From an uncultured Porphyromonadaceae bacterium (lineage in GTDB: Bacteria > Bacteroidota > Bacteroidia > Bacteroidales > Muribaculaceae), in NCBI GenBank assembly GCA_902491515.1, contig CABUIC010000003.1, forward strand, positions 1 to 64,000: a stretch of 64,000 bases of DNA, written 5' to 3'. A program made the translations under genes and the position numbers. This document shows positions 53,277-61,056 of this stretch, in pieces. The notes under the pieces are model-generated. The model saw only the letters and a list, made by a program, of their open reading frames with translations. It did not search any database and had not been told where the DNA came from. Each line of letters begins with the position of its first letter. Positions within the stretch are counted from its first letter, which is position 1.

Positions 53277-54565
53277 TCATCAAATAGCGAGTATTGGATT
53301 GGTTGTGGCTTAGGCGGCTCATCAATGAACATGGCTTTGAAGACATGGTAAAGCACATCAACAACAATACTGTTGCCCCCCATTTTGTATTTCTGCGTTT
53401 TCGGAATTTGCTTGCGCTTGCGCCCATGCTGATACTCTGCTGCATTAATTTTGTCAATCTCGGCATCGGTAACACCCATAAGACGGAAAACCTCACGCTC
53501 TGTGAGTTTTCGTATGCGATAGCCTGTAATAGCAAAATTATTATCTTGCCACTTAGATGTTGTAAGCGCAGATGCTATATCACACAATGAACCAAGGTTG
53601 TAACCATGGGGCATCTGTAATATTTTGCCTTCGCATTTTTCAAGAATGGCGAGGTGTGGAACGTGAGCTGGAGAAATTTTCGGCATGAAGTCGCGAAACC
53701 CTGCCTTATAATAGTGTGCTGGTATTGTCGGAGCAATGTCGCCGCCTTGCAGGGCATTAAGAGGCGTTTGCAATTCCTCGCCGATAAACAATTGCAGGTA
53801 TGGGTCTGTCTGCCGCTGACCGTACATTGCAGTGATAGTCCCACAAATGTCGTCTGGGCTGACAAAATTGGGTTTAAAGCCGCAGCCTTCGTTAATCTTG
53901 CGGGCGCAATGCTCGAGAATATTTTTCACATGCTCGTCACTGAGGTAATAAGACTCATCAACGTCATGCTCCAAAACATCCCGTAGGCGGATTGTCAATG
54001 GGAGCGTCTTGGGGAAAGCGAATGGCGAGTGGTCAAGAAAAGATACCATGAAGACGCGCTCACGGTTCTGCGGTATGCCGTAGTCCTTTGAGTTGAGAAC
54101 CGCCCAATAAGAGCGGTAACCAAGCGAGTTAAGGTAATCAATCCACCGCTGAAAGTCGGGCATGAACTTCTTTTGTTTGAGTGCTTTTACATTCTCCATA
54201 AGCAGGTATGCAGGTCTTTTCGTTTCAATTGCCTTGCGGCATTCCCAAAGTAGAGATGAGCGTGAGCCACTTCCCTCTGAAAAGCCGCGCTGTAATCCAG
54301 CCGTGCTGATGTCTTGGCAGGGGAAAGAGTATGTAAACAGATTGAATTCAGGCATTTGCCCCCCCCAATTTATCTTCGTTATGTCGCCGTAGTTGCGAGT
54401 ATCACCATGGACTGCGCGATAAGCCGCAATTGCATAGCGGTCGATTTCTGAAATGCCGACAAATTCACAATGAAGCCTGTCGGGGAAGTCGGCTTGCAAA
54501 CGTTTCAGAGCCATGGCTTGTGAGCCATAGCCCGCAAAGGCTTCAAAGACGCGCAGATGCTTCAT
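53261..54565 (-). CDS. DNA (cytosine-5) methyltransferase
   Basis: A 434-aa C5-type methyltransferase that transfers a methyl group from S-adenosylmethionine to cytosine. Motif I is FEAFAGYGSQ (residues ~5-14). Motif IV is YSFPCQDISTAG, with the catalytic Cys in the PC pair (~79). Motif VI is LLMENVKAL (~125). Motif VIII is GIPQNRERVFMV (~166-177). Motif X is MGGNSIVVDVLYHV near the end. The target-recognition domain lies between VIII and IX (~200-330). The ATG at 54565 (MKHLRVFEAFAGYG) overlaps the upstream stop (ATGA) and gives the standard start. No partner endonuclease is present, so it probably protects phage DNA from host restriction. The specificity cannot be read from the sequence. 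Confidence 0.93.
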   Translation of the reverse strand: MKHLRVFEAFAGYGSQAMALKRLQADFPDRLHCEFVGISEIDRYAIAAYRAVHGDTRNYGDITKINWGGQMPEFNLFTYSFPCQDISTAGLQRGFSEGSGSRSSLLWECRKAIETKRPAYLLMENVKALKQKKFMPDFQRWIDYLNSLGYRSYWAVLNSKDYGIPQNRERVFMVSFLDHSPFAFPKTLPLTIRLRDVLEHDVDESYYLSDEHVKNILEHCARKINEGCGFKPNFVSPDDICGTITAMYGQRQTDPYLQLFIGEELQTPLNALQGGDIAPTIPAHYYKAGFRDFMPKISPAHVPHLAILEKCEGKILQMPHGYNLGSLCDIASALTTSKWQDNNFAITGYRIRKLTEREVFRLMGVTDAEIDKINAAEYQHGRKRKQIPKTQKYKMGGNSIVVDVLYHVFKAMFIDEPPKPQPIQYSLFDDFPTT

Positions 54566-54738
54566 GTGATAATCCATTGGATGTTGAAATGGAACTCTTT
54601 GCAAAGTCTCGGTATTTGTGGATGCTGGTTAGGGTCATCGCCGTAAGGGAACTCTATAACCTGTTGTCTGGTGTTAACGCGAATTCCCTTACGGCGCAGT
54701 TTATAGAGCAGGTTCGCTCGGCGTTTCGGGTATCTCAT
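54562..54738 (-). CDS. 58-aa conserved basic phage protein upstream of the methyltransferase
   Basis: A small ORF starting ATG at 54738: MRYPKRRANLLYKLRRKGIR, then VNTRQQVIEFPYGDDPNQHP, then a tail ending FNIQWIIT. Arg/Lys-rich N-terminus with a compact beta-like end. The pattern KLRRKGIxVNTR is one I associate with small unassigned Bacteroidales phage proteins. It overlaps the methyltransferase start by ATGA and the preceding gene by 38 bp, and it encloses a striking A-B-A'-B' inverted-repeat arrangement (54639-54708). Function unknown; nucleic-acid binding is plausible from charge. Confidence 0.7.
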   Translation of the reverse strand: MRYPKRRANLLYKLRRKGIRVNTRQQVIEFPYGDDPNQHPQIPRLCKEFHFNIQWIIT

Positions 54739-54928
54739 AAGCAGGGATATGATTTACAGACGCATCTCGCAGGACGAGCGAGCCGTCTGCCACAAGCTGG
54801 GCAAGGGCTTTACTGACGGCATTGCTGACCTCCGTAGAGAGTGCGTAGTCCGGGACAATATGCCTGCTCTTTTTGTCTGCGATAATCTCCTTGACTAGAA
54901 CGAAGGCGAGTTGTTTGGCGATTGTCAT
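54701..54928 (-). CDS. small unrecognised phage protein
   Basis: A 75-aa protein starting MTIAKQLAFVLVKEIIADKK, with HIVPDYALSTEVSNAVSKAL as a central helical part and an acidic Pro-rich end (IPAYEIPETPSEPAL). The longer frame would need a TTG start three codons upstream; the ATG at 54928 is preferred. It overlaps the next gene by 38 bp and lies 5 nt from the upstream one. It belongs to the leftward cluster of small accessory genes. No function is evident. Confidence 0.55.
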   Translation of the reverse strand: MTIAKQLAFVLVKEIIADKKSRHIVPDYALSTEVSNAVSKALAQLVADGSLVLRDASVNHIPAYEIPETPSEPAL

Positions 54929-54933
54929 TGCTG

Positions 54934-55212
54934 TCAAGTTGTATGTAAGGTTTCACGTTTGAGAATGAGGTAAGCCGCGAAACTATCTTCGCCTGCGCAG
55001 GTTGCAATCTCCCAACCGTCAGCCCCCAGTTTGCAGAGTTCGGCAATGCACTCGTTCATTTTATTGTATGAGTAGCGAAAGAGTATATACTCGCAGGTGA
55101 TTTGGTACTTCTCATATCTCTTTCTCTCTTGTCGGTTGAGCAGATGAACAAGGATAATTATGACCACGGCGGTTATTACCACCGACACGATGTGGGTAAG
55201 GAACTCAATCAT
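54934..55212 (-). CDS. single-pass membrane protein with DUF4177-like tail
   Basis: A 92-aa protein starting MIEFLTHIVSVVITAVVIII, with one strong N-terminal transmembrane helix (residues ~5-25). A basic juxtamembrane segment follows (NRQERKRYEKYQI). The C-terminal part (ECIAELCKLGADGWEIATCA, then YLILKRE) fits the DUF4177 pattern of LNxLGxxGWE...ILKR. A GGAGGTAG ribosome binding site lies just upstream of the ATG at 55212. It overlaps the upstream gene by 8 bp. Function unknown. Confidence 0.6.
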   Translation of the reverse strand: MIEFLTHIVSVVITAVVIIILVHLLNRQERKRYEKYQITCEYILFRYSYNKMNECIAELCKLGADGWEIATCAGEDSFAAYLILKRETLHTT

Positions 55213-55531
55213 CACTACCTCCTTTCTCAAGCCTATCACTATGCTCCTTGATTTGTTTTTTGAGATTGCGGATGTGGTTCTTCAGCACACGCAGAGCTGC
55301 GTTGTAACTGATGTTGTAAACCCTCGCGCCTTTCTTTGCGAATTGTCCACCCTCAAAGTAAGGAATTTCAATGTGGATACTTCCAAAGGTGCTGTAACTC
55401 TTATCAATGATGTCCGGGACTTTCTCCCCCTGCGATTTCACGAACTCCTCTAATTCCGAGATAATAGCTTGTGTTGTTTCAATCTGTGCATGGAGATTGT
55501 ATAGCAGGCGTGCATCTTCTTTACTTATCAT
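55205..55531 (-). CDS. coiled-coil phage protein
   Basis: A 108-aa charged protein starting MISKEDARLLYNLHAQIETT. It has an N-terminal helix (residues 1-33), a beta centre (FGSIHIEIPYFEGGQF) and a C-terminal coiled coil (LRVLKNHIRNLKKQIKEHSD). A GGAGGCG ribosome binding site precedes the ATG at 55531, which supports this start over the longer frame. It overlaps neighbours on both sides by about 10 bp. No family is recognised. Confidence 0.6.
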   Translation of the reverse strand: MISKEDARLLYNLHAQIETTQAIISELEEFVKSQGEKVPDIIDKSYSTFGSIHIEIPYFEGGQFAKKGARVYNISYNAALRVLKNHIRNLKKQIKEHSDRLEKGGSDD

Positions 55532-55760
55532 ATTCGCCTCCTTTCTCCGGCTCATACTCCGGGCAATCAAGAGTCTGCGGAGCGTAGCACTCTACATAGA
55601 AGTAGAGGTCACCCTTGCATTGGAAGTGTGGGTTAATCTTGGTGGTGTGAGCGACACCGCCTGTCATTGTTGTTACAGCGAGGAGTGCAATGTTCTGCAT
55701 ACGGAAACTGCGAGCTGCGCAGAAGTTTCCCTCGTGGAGGTACTTACATTTCTTTGCCAT
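55521..55760 (-). CDS. small cysteine-containing phage protein
   Basis: A 79-aa protein starting MAKKCKYLHEGNFCAARSFR. It contains five cysteines spread through the chain (KKCKYL, NFCAAR, FQCKGD, VECYAP, LDCPEY), which could bind zinc or iron. The end is acidic (EYEPEKGGEYDK). It overlaps the next start by 11 bp and lies 14 nt after the gene upstream. No close match is recognised; a small metal-binding or structural role is possible. Confidence 0.55.
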   Translation of the reverse strand: MAKKCKYLHEGNFCAARSFRMQNIALLAVTTMTGGVAHTTKINPHFQCKGDLYFYVECYAPQTLDCPEYEPEKGGEYDK

Positions 55761-55774
55761 CGTATATCTCAGTA

Positions 55775-56146
55775 TTATTTCTCGTTGATTTTGTCAATGA
55801 GTTCCTCGGCCTCGCTAAAGGCGAAGTCTTTATCATCCTCATAGGGAAATTCCTTTACGAGGCATAAGCAGACATTTTCAATGTGTTCGCCTGCATAGGT
55901 AGACCTGCGCACATAGACTTTCATGTTTACCCGAAAGAGGGACTTGTCATTGTCCTCTTCAACCTCAAAGTAGCGGTCATACTTGGATGAGTCCTCAATG
56001 CTGTCAAGGCAACGAGAAAGCTTGTCGCGCTCCTCCTTGACTTTGTTGTAGCGGTTGAGTCGGCCATTGCTGATAACAGCAGAGCGACCGAACAGAAATG
56101 CAAATACAGCCAAGAGGCAGATTGCGGTTGTTGAAACGATTGTCAT
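55775..56146 (-). CDS. membrane-anchored coiled-coil protein
   Basis: A 123-aa protein with an N-terminal transmembrane helix (MTIVSTTAICLLAVFAFLFG). A charged coiled coil follows (RYNKVKEERDKLSRCLDSIE), then a beta segment (SLFRVNMKVYVRRSTY) and an acidic C-terminus (EAEELIDKINEK). The stop is 14 nt before the next gene, and the start overlaps the upstream gene by 4 bp (ATGA). Among the early genes such proteins can alter the host envelope or exclude superinfection, but nothing here is diagnostic. Confidence 0.5.
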   Translation of the reverse strand: MTIVSTTAICLLAVFAFLFGRSAVISNGRLNRYNKVKEERDKLSRCLDSIEDSSKYDRYFEVEEDNDKSLFRVNMKVYVRRSTYAGEHIENVCLCLVKEFPYEDDKDFAFSEAEELIDKINEK

Positions 56147-56397
56147 TTTGATTTTTGTTTAATTGTTATTTGAATGTCCATAGTGATGTTGTCAACATTT
56201 TGCAAGAGGCCGAGGACGTTCTGCACTTTCCCGGCTACACCCAGACGCTCCGCGTCCTCGCGGTCAACATTCTTAAGCCGCCAATAGGCGTGTTCAGCAT
56301 AATTGTTAGCCTTTGAAATCTGTTCGGCTAACTGAAGTTCGGGCGACTTGCCATAAGGAGCGGCAGGGTCGATGGTTGTAATGACAGGAGTTCCCAT
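56143..56397 (-). CDS. small helical phage protein
   Basis: An 84-aa protein starting MGTPVITTIDPAAPYGKSPE, largely helical after residue 20 (LQLAEQISKANNYAEHAYWR, then GLLQNVDNITMDIQITIKQK). It lies 11 nt downstream of the helicase-loader gene and overlaps the membrane protein gene by ATGA. No known family is recognised; it may be a partner of the replication proteins upstream. Confidence 0.5.
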   Translation of the reverse strand: MGTPVITTIDPAAPYGKSPELQLAEQISKANNYAEHAYWRLKNVDREDAERLGVAGKVQNVLGLLQNVDNITMDIQITIKQKSK

Positions 56398-56408
56398 GAT
56401 GATATTGT

Positions 56409-57386
56409 TTAGCGGCGGCTTGTGCCGTCAAGGATGATTATGTTATACGTCTTGAAGCGGTCGGGCAATCTGCCTCCAAACTTATCCGCAAAAGCAATGT
56501 CAAGTTCCTTTTTGCTGAGATTGGTCGTAAGGTGTGCCTTCATGCCGTACTGCGTCCAAATCTCATTGCGAGCGTGAAGAAATTCCTCGGTTAACACCTT
56601 TGCATCCGTGCCCCATATCTTGTGCGACTTTTCGGGGTCGGCATCCACGCCAATATCGTTGAGGCAGACGTTGACAGGCGAACCGTCAAAGAGCGTGGGA
56701 TTGTCAATGATATTGAAAGTGAAGCGGTCAAGATTGTTGTGGACGGTGAAATAGTTGACCATCTGAGTAACCGAAAGGTTGTAGAACTGATTGGGAGAGT
56801 CAATCCGGCGCAGGTATTCTGCAAACAGTTGCATCAGCAGCGTCTTGCCTACACCAACATTGCCCATAAGCAGGAGCGACTTGGCAAGTTTGTATTTCCT
56901 ATTGGGATATACCGACTCGGCCAGCGGGCAGCTGTTGAAATAGTAGAGGAGGAATTTTATCAGAGTTTGATTGTGCTCGTCTTCAACGAACCTGCGGCAT
57001 TGGGGCGCGAGGGTGATGCGGTTGGCGACCTCAAGCAACAGTTTGTGGTGCATATCATAAATGCGAGAGTCGGTAAGGTCGGGGAATTTTTGGCGAGCCT
57101 TCTTTTCATCCTCAACAACCTTATTCCAGATGTTGGCGATTTTAATGCGCTCGTCCTCGTAAGCATCCCTTTCGCGCTTGCTTTGGACTGCAGCTACCTG
57201 TTCCGGCGTGAAGCCGTTAGCGTCAACCCTCGGGGCAGGGGGAACGAAAGCGGGCTTGGGCTTTTTCGCATTAGCCTCGGCATCACGCAATCGTTTAGCC
57301 TTGATAAAGGCAATCTGCTCGGGAGTTATACCATCCGCAATTGCTTTGGTCTCTTCCTCGGCGGTCATTACATCTCGTTCTGTCAT
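56409..57386 (-). CDS. DnaC-like helicase loader (AAA+ ATPase)
   Basis: A 325-aa AAA+ protein that would load the replicative helicase onto phage origin DNA. Residues ~1-70 are a charged, Pro-containing extension carrying two similar units (TPEQIAFIKAKRLRDAEANA and TPEQVAAVQSKRERDAYEDE). The core has Walker A LLLMGNVGVGKTLLMQ (residues ~168-183), Walker B NVCLNDIG (~235) and sensor 1 HLTTNLSKKEL (~285). The C-terminal GGRLPDRFKT carries the arginine finger candidate. It follows the DnaD-like primosome gene by 11 nt, the usual initiator-loader pairing. Confidence 0.85.
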   Translation of the reverse strand: MTERDVMTAEEETKAIADGITPEQIAFIKAKRLRDAEANAKKPKPAFVPPAPRVDANGFTPEQVAAVQSKRERDAYEDERIKIANIWNKVVEDEKKARQKFPDLTDSRIYDMHHKLLLEVANRITLAPQCRRFVEDEHNQTLIKFLLYYFNSCPLAESVYPNRKYKLAKSLLLMGNVGVGKTLLMQLFAEYLRRIDSPNQFYNLSVTQMVNYFTVHNNLDRFTFNIIDNPTLFDGSPVNVCLNDIGVDADPEKSHKIWGTDAKVLTEEFLHARNEIWTQYGMKAHLTTNLSKKELDIAFADKFGGRLPDRFKTYNIIILDGTSRR

Positions 57387-57397
57387 AGCCGATAGGT

Positions 57398-58219
57398 TTA
57401 GTAATCAGCCGCGCCGAAATCAGCATCCTCGTCAGTAAACTTGCGAGGTTCATTGTCGGCAGGGGCATCGGTTGTTTTTTGTTTGGGTTTCTCTCTCGTC
57501 AACAGGCCATGCTCATAGCAATACACAAAGTGGCATTTTGCGTCAACGATGTCGTCATGAGTGGTCTGACCTTTGTTGGTGCAGTGTCGGGCGAACTTGT
57601 CAAGCAATGCAGAAAGCGCGTCAAGGCCGCTAATGCCATAAGTCATGCATACCGACTCTCCCCAGATTGTGTCGCCTTTCATTTGCGGCACGGAGTCTTT
57701 CAAGGAGATTGGCGGTTTGGCAGGAGCGAAAGTCGGAGTTTTAGCCGTGCGCTGTTCTGCGTCCTTCTTTGGCGCAGGAGCAGCTGGAGCGGGATTGTTC
57801 ATGGTAGTTGCAAGTCGGTTATTCCTGCTGTATGCTGACGGCGAAATGATGTAGGGCAAATTGCCGTCTGTATATCTTTTGCGCGTAGCGTCAAAGTACC
57901 GCCGTTGAATGCCGCGAGATGTAAGCACCTTAGCCGAGTCAAAGAGAGCCTTGTCGAAGAAGCCCCATTTAACCAAGCGGTTTACAATCTGCTCAATCAA
58001 TTCGGCAGAGACACCGGGCATAGTCTTGACCATCTTGAATCGAACCACCTCATTCCACTCAATGAAATATCCGTTGCGGTATATCGCACAGAGCAGTTTG
58101 ATAATGGCGAGTTCACCTTTCAGACCGAACTCCCCGGAGATACAAACCACCTTCTCATCGGAGAAGAAGTCGGTATCCAAAGGGAAATAATCGAGTCCTG
58201 TTTTTCTCGGTCGTGCCAT
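57398..58219 (-). CDS. DnaD/Lin1244-like replication initiation protein (DUF4373-type)
   Basis: A 273-aa protein. The N-terminal ~110 residues (RKTGLDYFPLDTDFFSDEKV, GLKGELAIIKLLCAIYRNGY, LVKWGFFDKALFDSAKVLTS) match the DUF4373 (Lin1244/Lin1753-type) domain common in phage and plasmid primosomes. A Pro/Ala linker (residues ~130-175) leads to a helical C-terminal domain (ISGLDALSALLDKFARHCTN) that resembles DnaD-like helicase-loader-binding regions. It precedes the DnaC-like gene by 11 nt. Together they would begin phage DNA replication. Confidence 0.75.
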   Translation of the reverse strand: MARPRKTGLDYFPLDTDFFSDEKVVCISGEFGLKGELAIIKLLCAIYRNGYFIEWNEVVRFKMVKTMPGVSAELIEQIVNRLVKWGFFDKALFDSAKVLTSRGIQRRYFDATRKRYTDGNLPYIISPSAYSRNNRLATTMNNPAPAAPAPKKDAEQRTAKTPTFAPAKPPISLKDSVPQMKGDTIWGESVCMTYGISGLDALSALLDKFARHCTNKGQTTHDDIVDAKCHFVYCYEHGLLTREKPKQKTTDAPADNEPRKFTDEDADFGAADY

Positions 58220-58230
58220 TTGAAATTGAT

Positions 58231-58623
58231 TTAGAGTTCTGTTATTCTTATTCCATGCACATAAAGCATCAACTTTCGCTTGATGACGTATTCGGGAGTG
58301 CGGACACCCTTTGTATCTTCTACCACCGTAAGGCCGGAGCGTAGGTCTTTATAGACAAAATCTGCAATGTAGCGGCATGGTCTTTCTGTATAATCCCCAA
58401 CCTGCTGCGAGGGGATTAGCGTGTACTTGACTTGTTCCCGCAGGTCAGCGATAAGCCCGGCACGGAGCATCAGTTTCAATTCCTGAGCACGGTCGTATTC
58501 CTTTTTGGAGGCATAGCCGCCGTACTTCTGGGCATGATACTTGTTGCCCTTTTTACCTGCGCCGGGCTTACCACTGCTTGCAAGGGCGCGGAATTGCTCA
58601 ACTGTCAGCGTTTGCTGCTTCAT
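58231..58623 (-). CDS. DUF1064-type phage protein (nuclease-like fold)
   Basis: A 130-aa protein. The motif KKGNKYHAQKYGGYASKKEY (residues ~24-43), then the basic EYDRAQELKLM helix and the acidic strands RYIADFVYKD and VVEDTKGVRTPEYVIKRKL, match DUF1064 proteins. The D...E.K spacing is that of the PD-(D/E)XK nuclease fold, suggesting a phage endonuclease or resolvase of unknown substrate. The ATG at 58623 (MKQQTLTVEQ) is preferred; the longer frame would overlap the upstream gene by nearly 100 bp. It sits in the replication module just upstream of the DnaD-like gene. Confidence 0.7.
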   Translation of the reverse strand: MKQQTLTVEQFRALASSGKPGAGKKGNKYHAQKYGGYASKKEYDRAQELKLMLRAGLIADLREQVKYTLIPSQQVGDYTERPCRYIADFVYKDLRSGLTVVEDTKGVRTPEYVIKRKLMLYVHGIRITEL

Positions 58624-59059
58624 TTGAGGCTGAAAGGTTGACAGGATAGTAATCCATGTAGCGGGTCTCGGCGATAGACTCAATCTCATAGTCGGCCATT
58701 GTTCCCTTCATGCCTTCCTTGAAATTCTCGTAGGCATCATGGAAACTTTCGGCGGGGACGATAATGTAAGAGGCCGTTCTCTTTTCGGATGCTGTTTTCT
58801 CATCAATAGTGATGAAATTGACTTTGACCTTATAGAGTTTGTCGCCGTTGAACTGCGTAAAGATTTCGGCAATCTTTGTCTTCGTTGCCGAAAGCACGGA
58901 GAGGTCGCCGGAGCACAGAGGGGTCAGTTCCTCCACCACGCGAGCCTCGGCTTCAGTGCATGAGAGAGCGTCAGCGAGATAAGGTTCAGTAACCTTTTTA
59001 ACCGTGCCATTCTCCATCATGCGCTCGTAACGCGCTTTGACTTCAATCCACAGTGCCAT
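58598..59059 (-). CDS. DUF4494-type phage protein
   Basis: A 153-aa protein starting MALWIEVKARYERMMENGTV. The blocks KVTEPYLADALSCTEAEARV, YKVKVNFITIDEKTASEKRT and YIIVPAESFHDAYENFKEGM match the DUF4494 pattern, common in Bacteroidales phage replication clusters. The fold is alpha-beta with a long C-terminal helix. It overlaps the DUF1064 gene start by 26 bp and lies 3 nt after the HU-like gene. A role in replication or DNA handling is inferred only from the neighbourhood. Confidence 0.65.
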   Translation of the reverse strand: MALWIEVKARYERMMENGTVKKVTEPYLADALSCTEAEARVVEELTPLCSGDLSVLSATKTKIAEIFTQFNGDKLYKVKVNFITIDEKTASEKRTASYIIVPAESFHDAYENFKEGMKGTMADYEIESIAETRYMDYYPVNLSASNEAANADS

Positions 59060-59062
59060 GGC

Positions 59063-59350
59063 TTACACCTCCTTGTTGTTGAGTTTTTCTTTGAGTTCCT
59101 TTGAGAGCACCAGCTTTACAGACTTGTGCGCGGGCACAGTCATAGGCTCGTTGGTCTGCATGTTGCGAGCCTGACGCGCGGGCACGTCCTTGACACGGAG
59201 GATACCGAGCGGACGCAGGGAAACGTCCTCGCCCTTGCTCAAAGCGAAGCTGACTTGTTCAAGCATACCGTTGACTGCGGTAATTGCCGAGGAACGGCGC
59301 AGACCACATTTGAATGTGAGATGGTCGATGATGTTTTCTTTTGTCATCAT
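59063..59350 (-). CDS. HU/IHF-family DNA-bending protein
   Basis: A 95-aa protein with the N-terminal helix pair ENIIDHLTFKCGLRRSSAIT and AVNGMLEQVSFALSKGEDVS. The beta arm follows with SLRPLGILRVKDVPARQARN and a PMTVPAHKSVKLVLSKELKE end. The layout and the basic arm are those of HU-like proteins. The usual R-NP tip of the arm is replaced by ARNMQTNEP. It would bend or compact DNA at phage origins or recombination sites. It is encoded between the metallohydrolase and the DUF4494 gene. Confidence 0.75.
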   Translation of the reverse strand: MMTKENIIDHLTFKCGLRRSSAITAVNGMLEQVSFALSKGEDVSLRPLGILRVKDVPARQARNMQTNEPMTVPAHKSVKLVLSKELKEKLNNKEV

Positions 59351-59361
59351 AATTGTGGGAT

Positions 59362-60117
59362 TTAATAGGGGTGTTTATTGAGATTGATTGTTATGCCAGG
59401 AGCAGCAGCGGTAACGGTTGTGTCGGGGAACTCGCGGGCGATGCCCGACACAAATTCCTTTTCGTTGCTGTTGTCGTCAGAGAGATGCAGCAGCACTATA
59501 TTGTTGACTTCGGAGAGGTCGTTGGCGTGGAGTGTACGCAGACAATTCTCGTAGGACATGTGCGACTGCACCGTGCGGTCATACCGCCTATGGTCTATGC
59601 GGCCAGCTGCAAGATTGGCATCAAGCAGGTCTTTGCGGTAGTTACATTCAAGCAGGATATTGTTGAGACCGGGGAAACGATACTTGAGAAAGTATGTATC
59701 AGTGGCAAACAGCACCGTGCCGCATTCCTCGTGACGGATAAGAAACCCGAAAGGCTCAGCCGCATCATGCTGAACAGGGAACGGCAGCACCTCAAAGCCG
59801 CATATCCGAATAGATTTGAGCGGTGGCACGGCGCGGAGGAACGGTGATGCACCATTAGGCTTCCGCAAGGCTTTTACCGTGCCCGGCGAGGCATAGATGG
59901 CAATGCAACGACCTTCAAAACCTCCGACCCTTGAAGCATGGTCGCCATGCTCGTGGGATATAAGACAGCCGACAATGTTACCGATGCGGTAATCAACGGC
60001 GCGTTGTACCTTCTGAAAGTCAACACCCGCCTCCACGGCAAGCACCTCGTTACTATTTTCGGAAATAAAGAGGTAACAGTTGCCGTGGGAGGATGAGCCT
60101 AATATCTGGAGTTTCAT
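59362..60117 (-). CDS. metallo-beta-lactamase-fold hydrolase
   Basis: A 251-aa MBL-fold protein. The zinc motif HxHxDH appears as GCLISHEHGDHASRV (residues ~52-66). Later ligands are HDAAEPFGF (~117), ATDTYFLKYR (~140) and a late His in NIVLLHLSDDN (~215). The N-terminal MKLQILGSSSHGNCYLF resembles the YycJ/WalJ and phage MBL group, several of which act on DNA or RNA. It is encoded downstream of the RecT-like annealase, where many phages carry an exonuclease, so a DNA 5'-exonuclease role is attractive. Nucleotide or RNA hydrolysis is an alternative. Confidence 0.75.
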   Translation of the reverse strand: MKLQILGSSSHGNCYLFISENSNEVLAVEAGVDFQKVQRAVDYRIGNIVGCLISHEHGDHASRVGGFEGRCIAIYASPGTVKALRKPNGASPFLRAVPPLKSIRICGFEVLPFPVQHDAAEPFGFLIRHEECGTVLFATDTYFLKYRFPGLNNILLECNYRKDLLDANLAAGRIDHRRYDRTVQSHMSYENCLRTLHANDLSEVNNIVLLHLSDDNSNEKEFVSGIAREFPDTTVTAAAPGITINLNKHPY

Positions 60118-60138
60118 CGCGAGTGTCGAATTGAGGGA

Positions 60139-61038
60139 TTAGTAACCGGGACCGTCATCAACAGGAGCAGAAGCGGGAACGCCATCGGCGGCTTCCTGCA
60201 CTTCGCCTGTTTCGGGGTCAACACCTGCAGGGGCAGGTTCGGGAGTCGGAGTTGCAGAGCCGGGAGCGGCATGGTCGAAGCCGAGTTCCTCCTTGTTGCC
60301 AAGGGTCTTGATTTCCTGTTCCACTCTCTCGGAAACGTCCTCGTAGGGAACGTCAACAATGTCGCGGACTTCCTCCTCGGTACGCATACCCATGGAGAGT
60401 TCGGGAGCATAGACGGAAACCCAGAACGAGGCGGCGCGGTAGCGAAGCATCTGTTCGGGGATAGTCTTCCATTTAGAGCCGTTCTTGTTGTACCATCCCT
60501 CGTCCAATGCCATCTGAATGGTGACGGCAGTGCCGCGCAGGGCAACGGCGGACTTGGAGGTAACGGGCTTGCCGTTCTCGTCCTTGGTTACACCTTTCGG
60601 GGTAGTCCATGCAACGCACTTGACGTTGGCAATGCCGTTGTTGCAAGCACCTGCGTTGGTCATCTCAAACTTGAGAGGCTCAAAGCGACCGCAGGTGTTG
60701 ACCGTGGCGATAAGGAACTTGGAAGACCATGAGGGACGGCCATAGATAATGTTGAGGTTCTGCATCACCATCAGAGGAGATGCGCCGATGCGTGAAGCCA
60801 CGTCAAAGGCGATGACGCAGTTGGCGACAGCCTCATCTTCGCTGACTGTCTTTTTCGGGCCATCTCCGCTCTTGCCGCCCACGACACCGCCGATGCGGTA
60901 ATTTTCGGGGACGAGGGAGGAATTGGCAAACATGTGTGAGAACTTTTCAAGGCTCTCAATGGTTGCGGGGTCGAAGAAGTTGAGACCCACAGGCATGGCA
61001 GACTGATGTGCCACGGCAAGACTTTTGTTTTCGCTCAT
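60139..61038 (-). CDS. RecT-like single-strand annealing protein
   Basis: A 299-aa protein. Residues 15-230 show the RecT-type pattern: FDPATIESLEKFSHMFANSS, then DEAVANCVIAFDVASRIGAS, then MVMQNLNIIYGRPSWSSKFL, then a conserved IATVNTCGRF and EQMLRYRAASFWVSVYAPEL. The C-terminal ~70 residues are Pro/Ala/Glu-rich and probably bind partner proteins. It would anneal complementary single strands during phage recombination. It lies 18 nt after an SbcC-like ATPase gene and 21 nt before the MBL gene, a recombination module. Confidence 0.8.
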   Translation of the reverse strand: MSENKSLAVAHQSAMPVGLNFFDPATIESLEKFSHMFANSSLVPENYRIGGVVGGKSGDGPKKTVSEDEAVANCVIAFDVASRIGASPLMVMQNLNIIYGRPSWSSKFLIATVNTCGRFEPLKFEMTNAGACNNGIANVKCVAWTTPKGVTKDENGKPVTSKSAVALRGTAVTIQMALDEGWYNKNGSKWKTIPEQMLRYRAASFWVSVYAPELSMGMRTEEEVRDIVDVPYEDVSERVEQEIKTLGNKEELGFDHAAPGSATPTPEPAPAGVDPETGEVQEAADGVPASAPVDDGPGY

Positions 61039-61056
61039 AGCTTTTTGAGTTAATGG

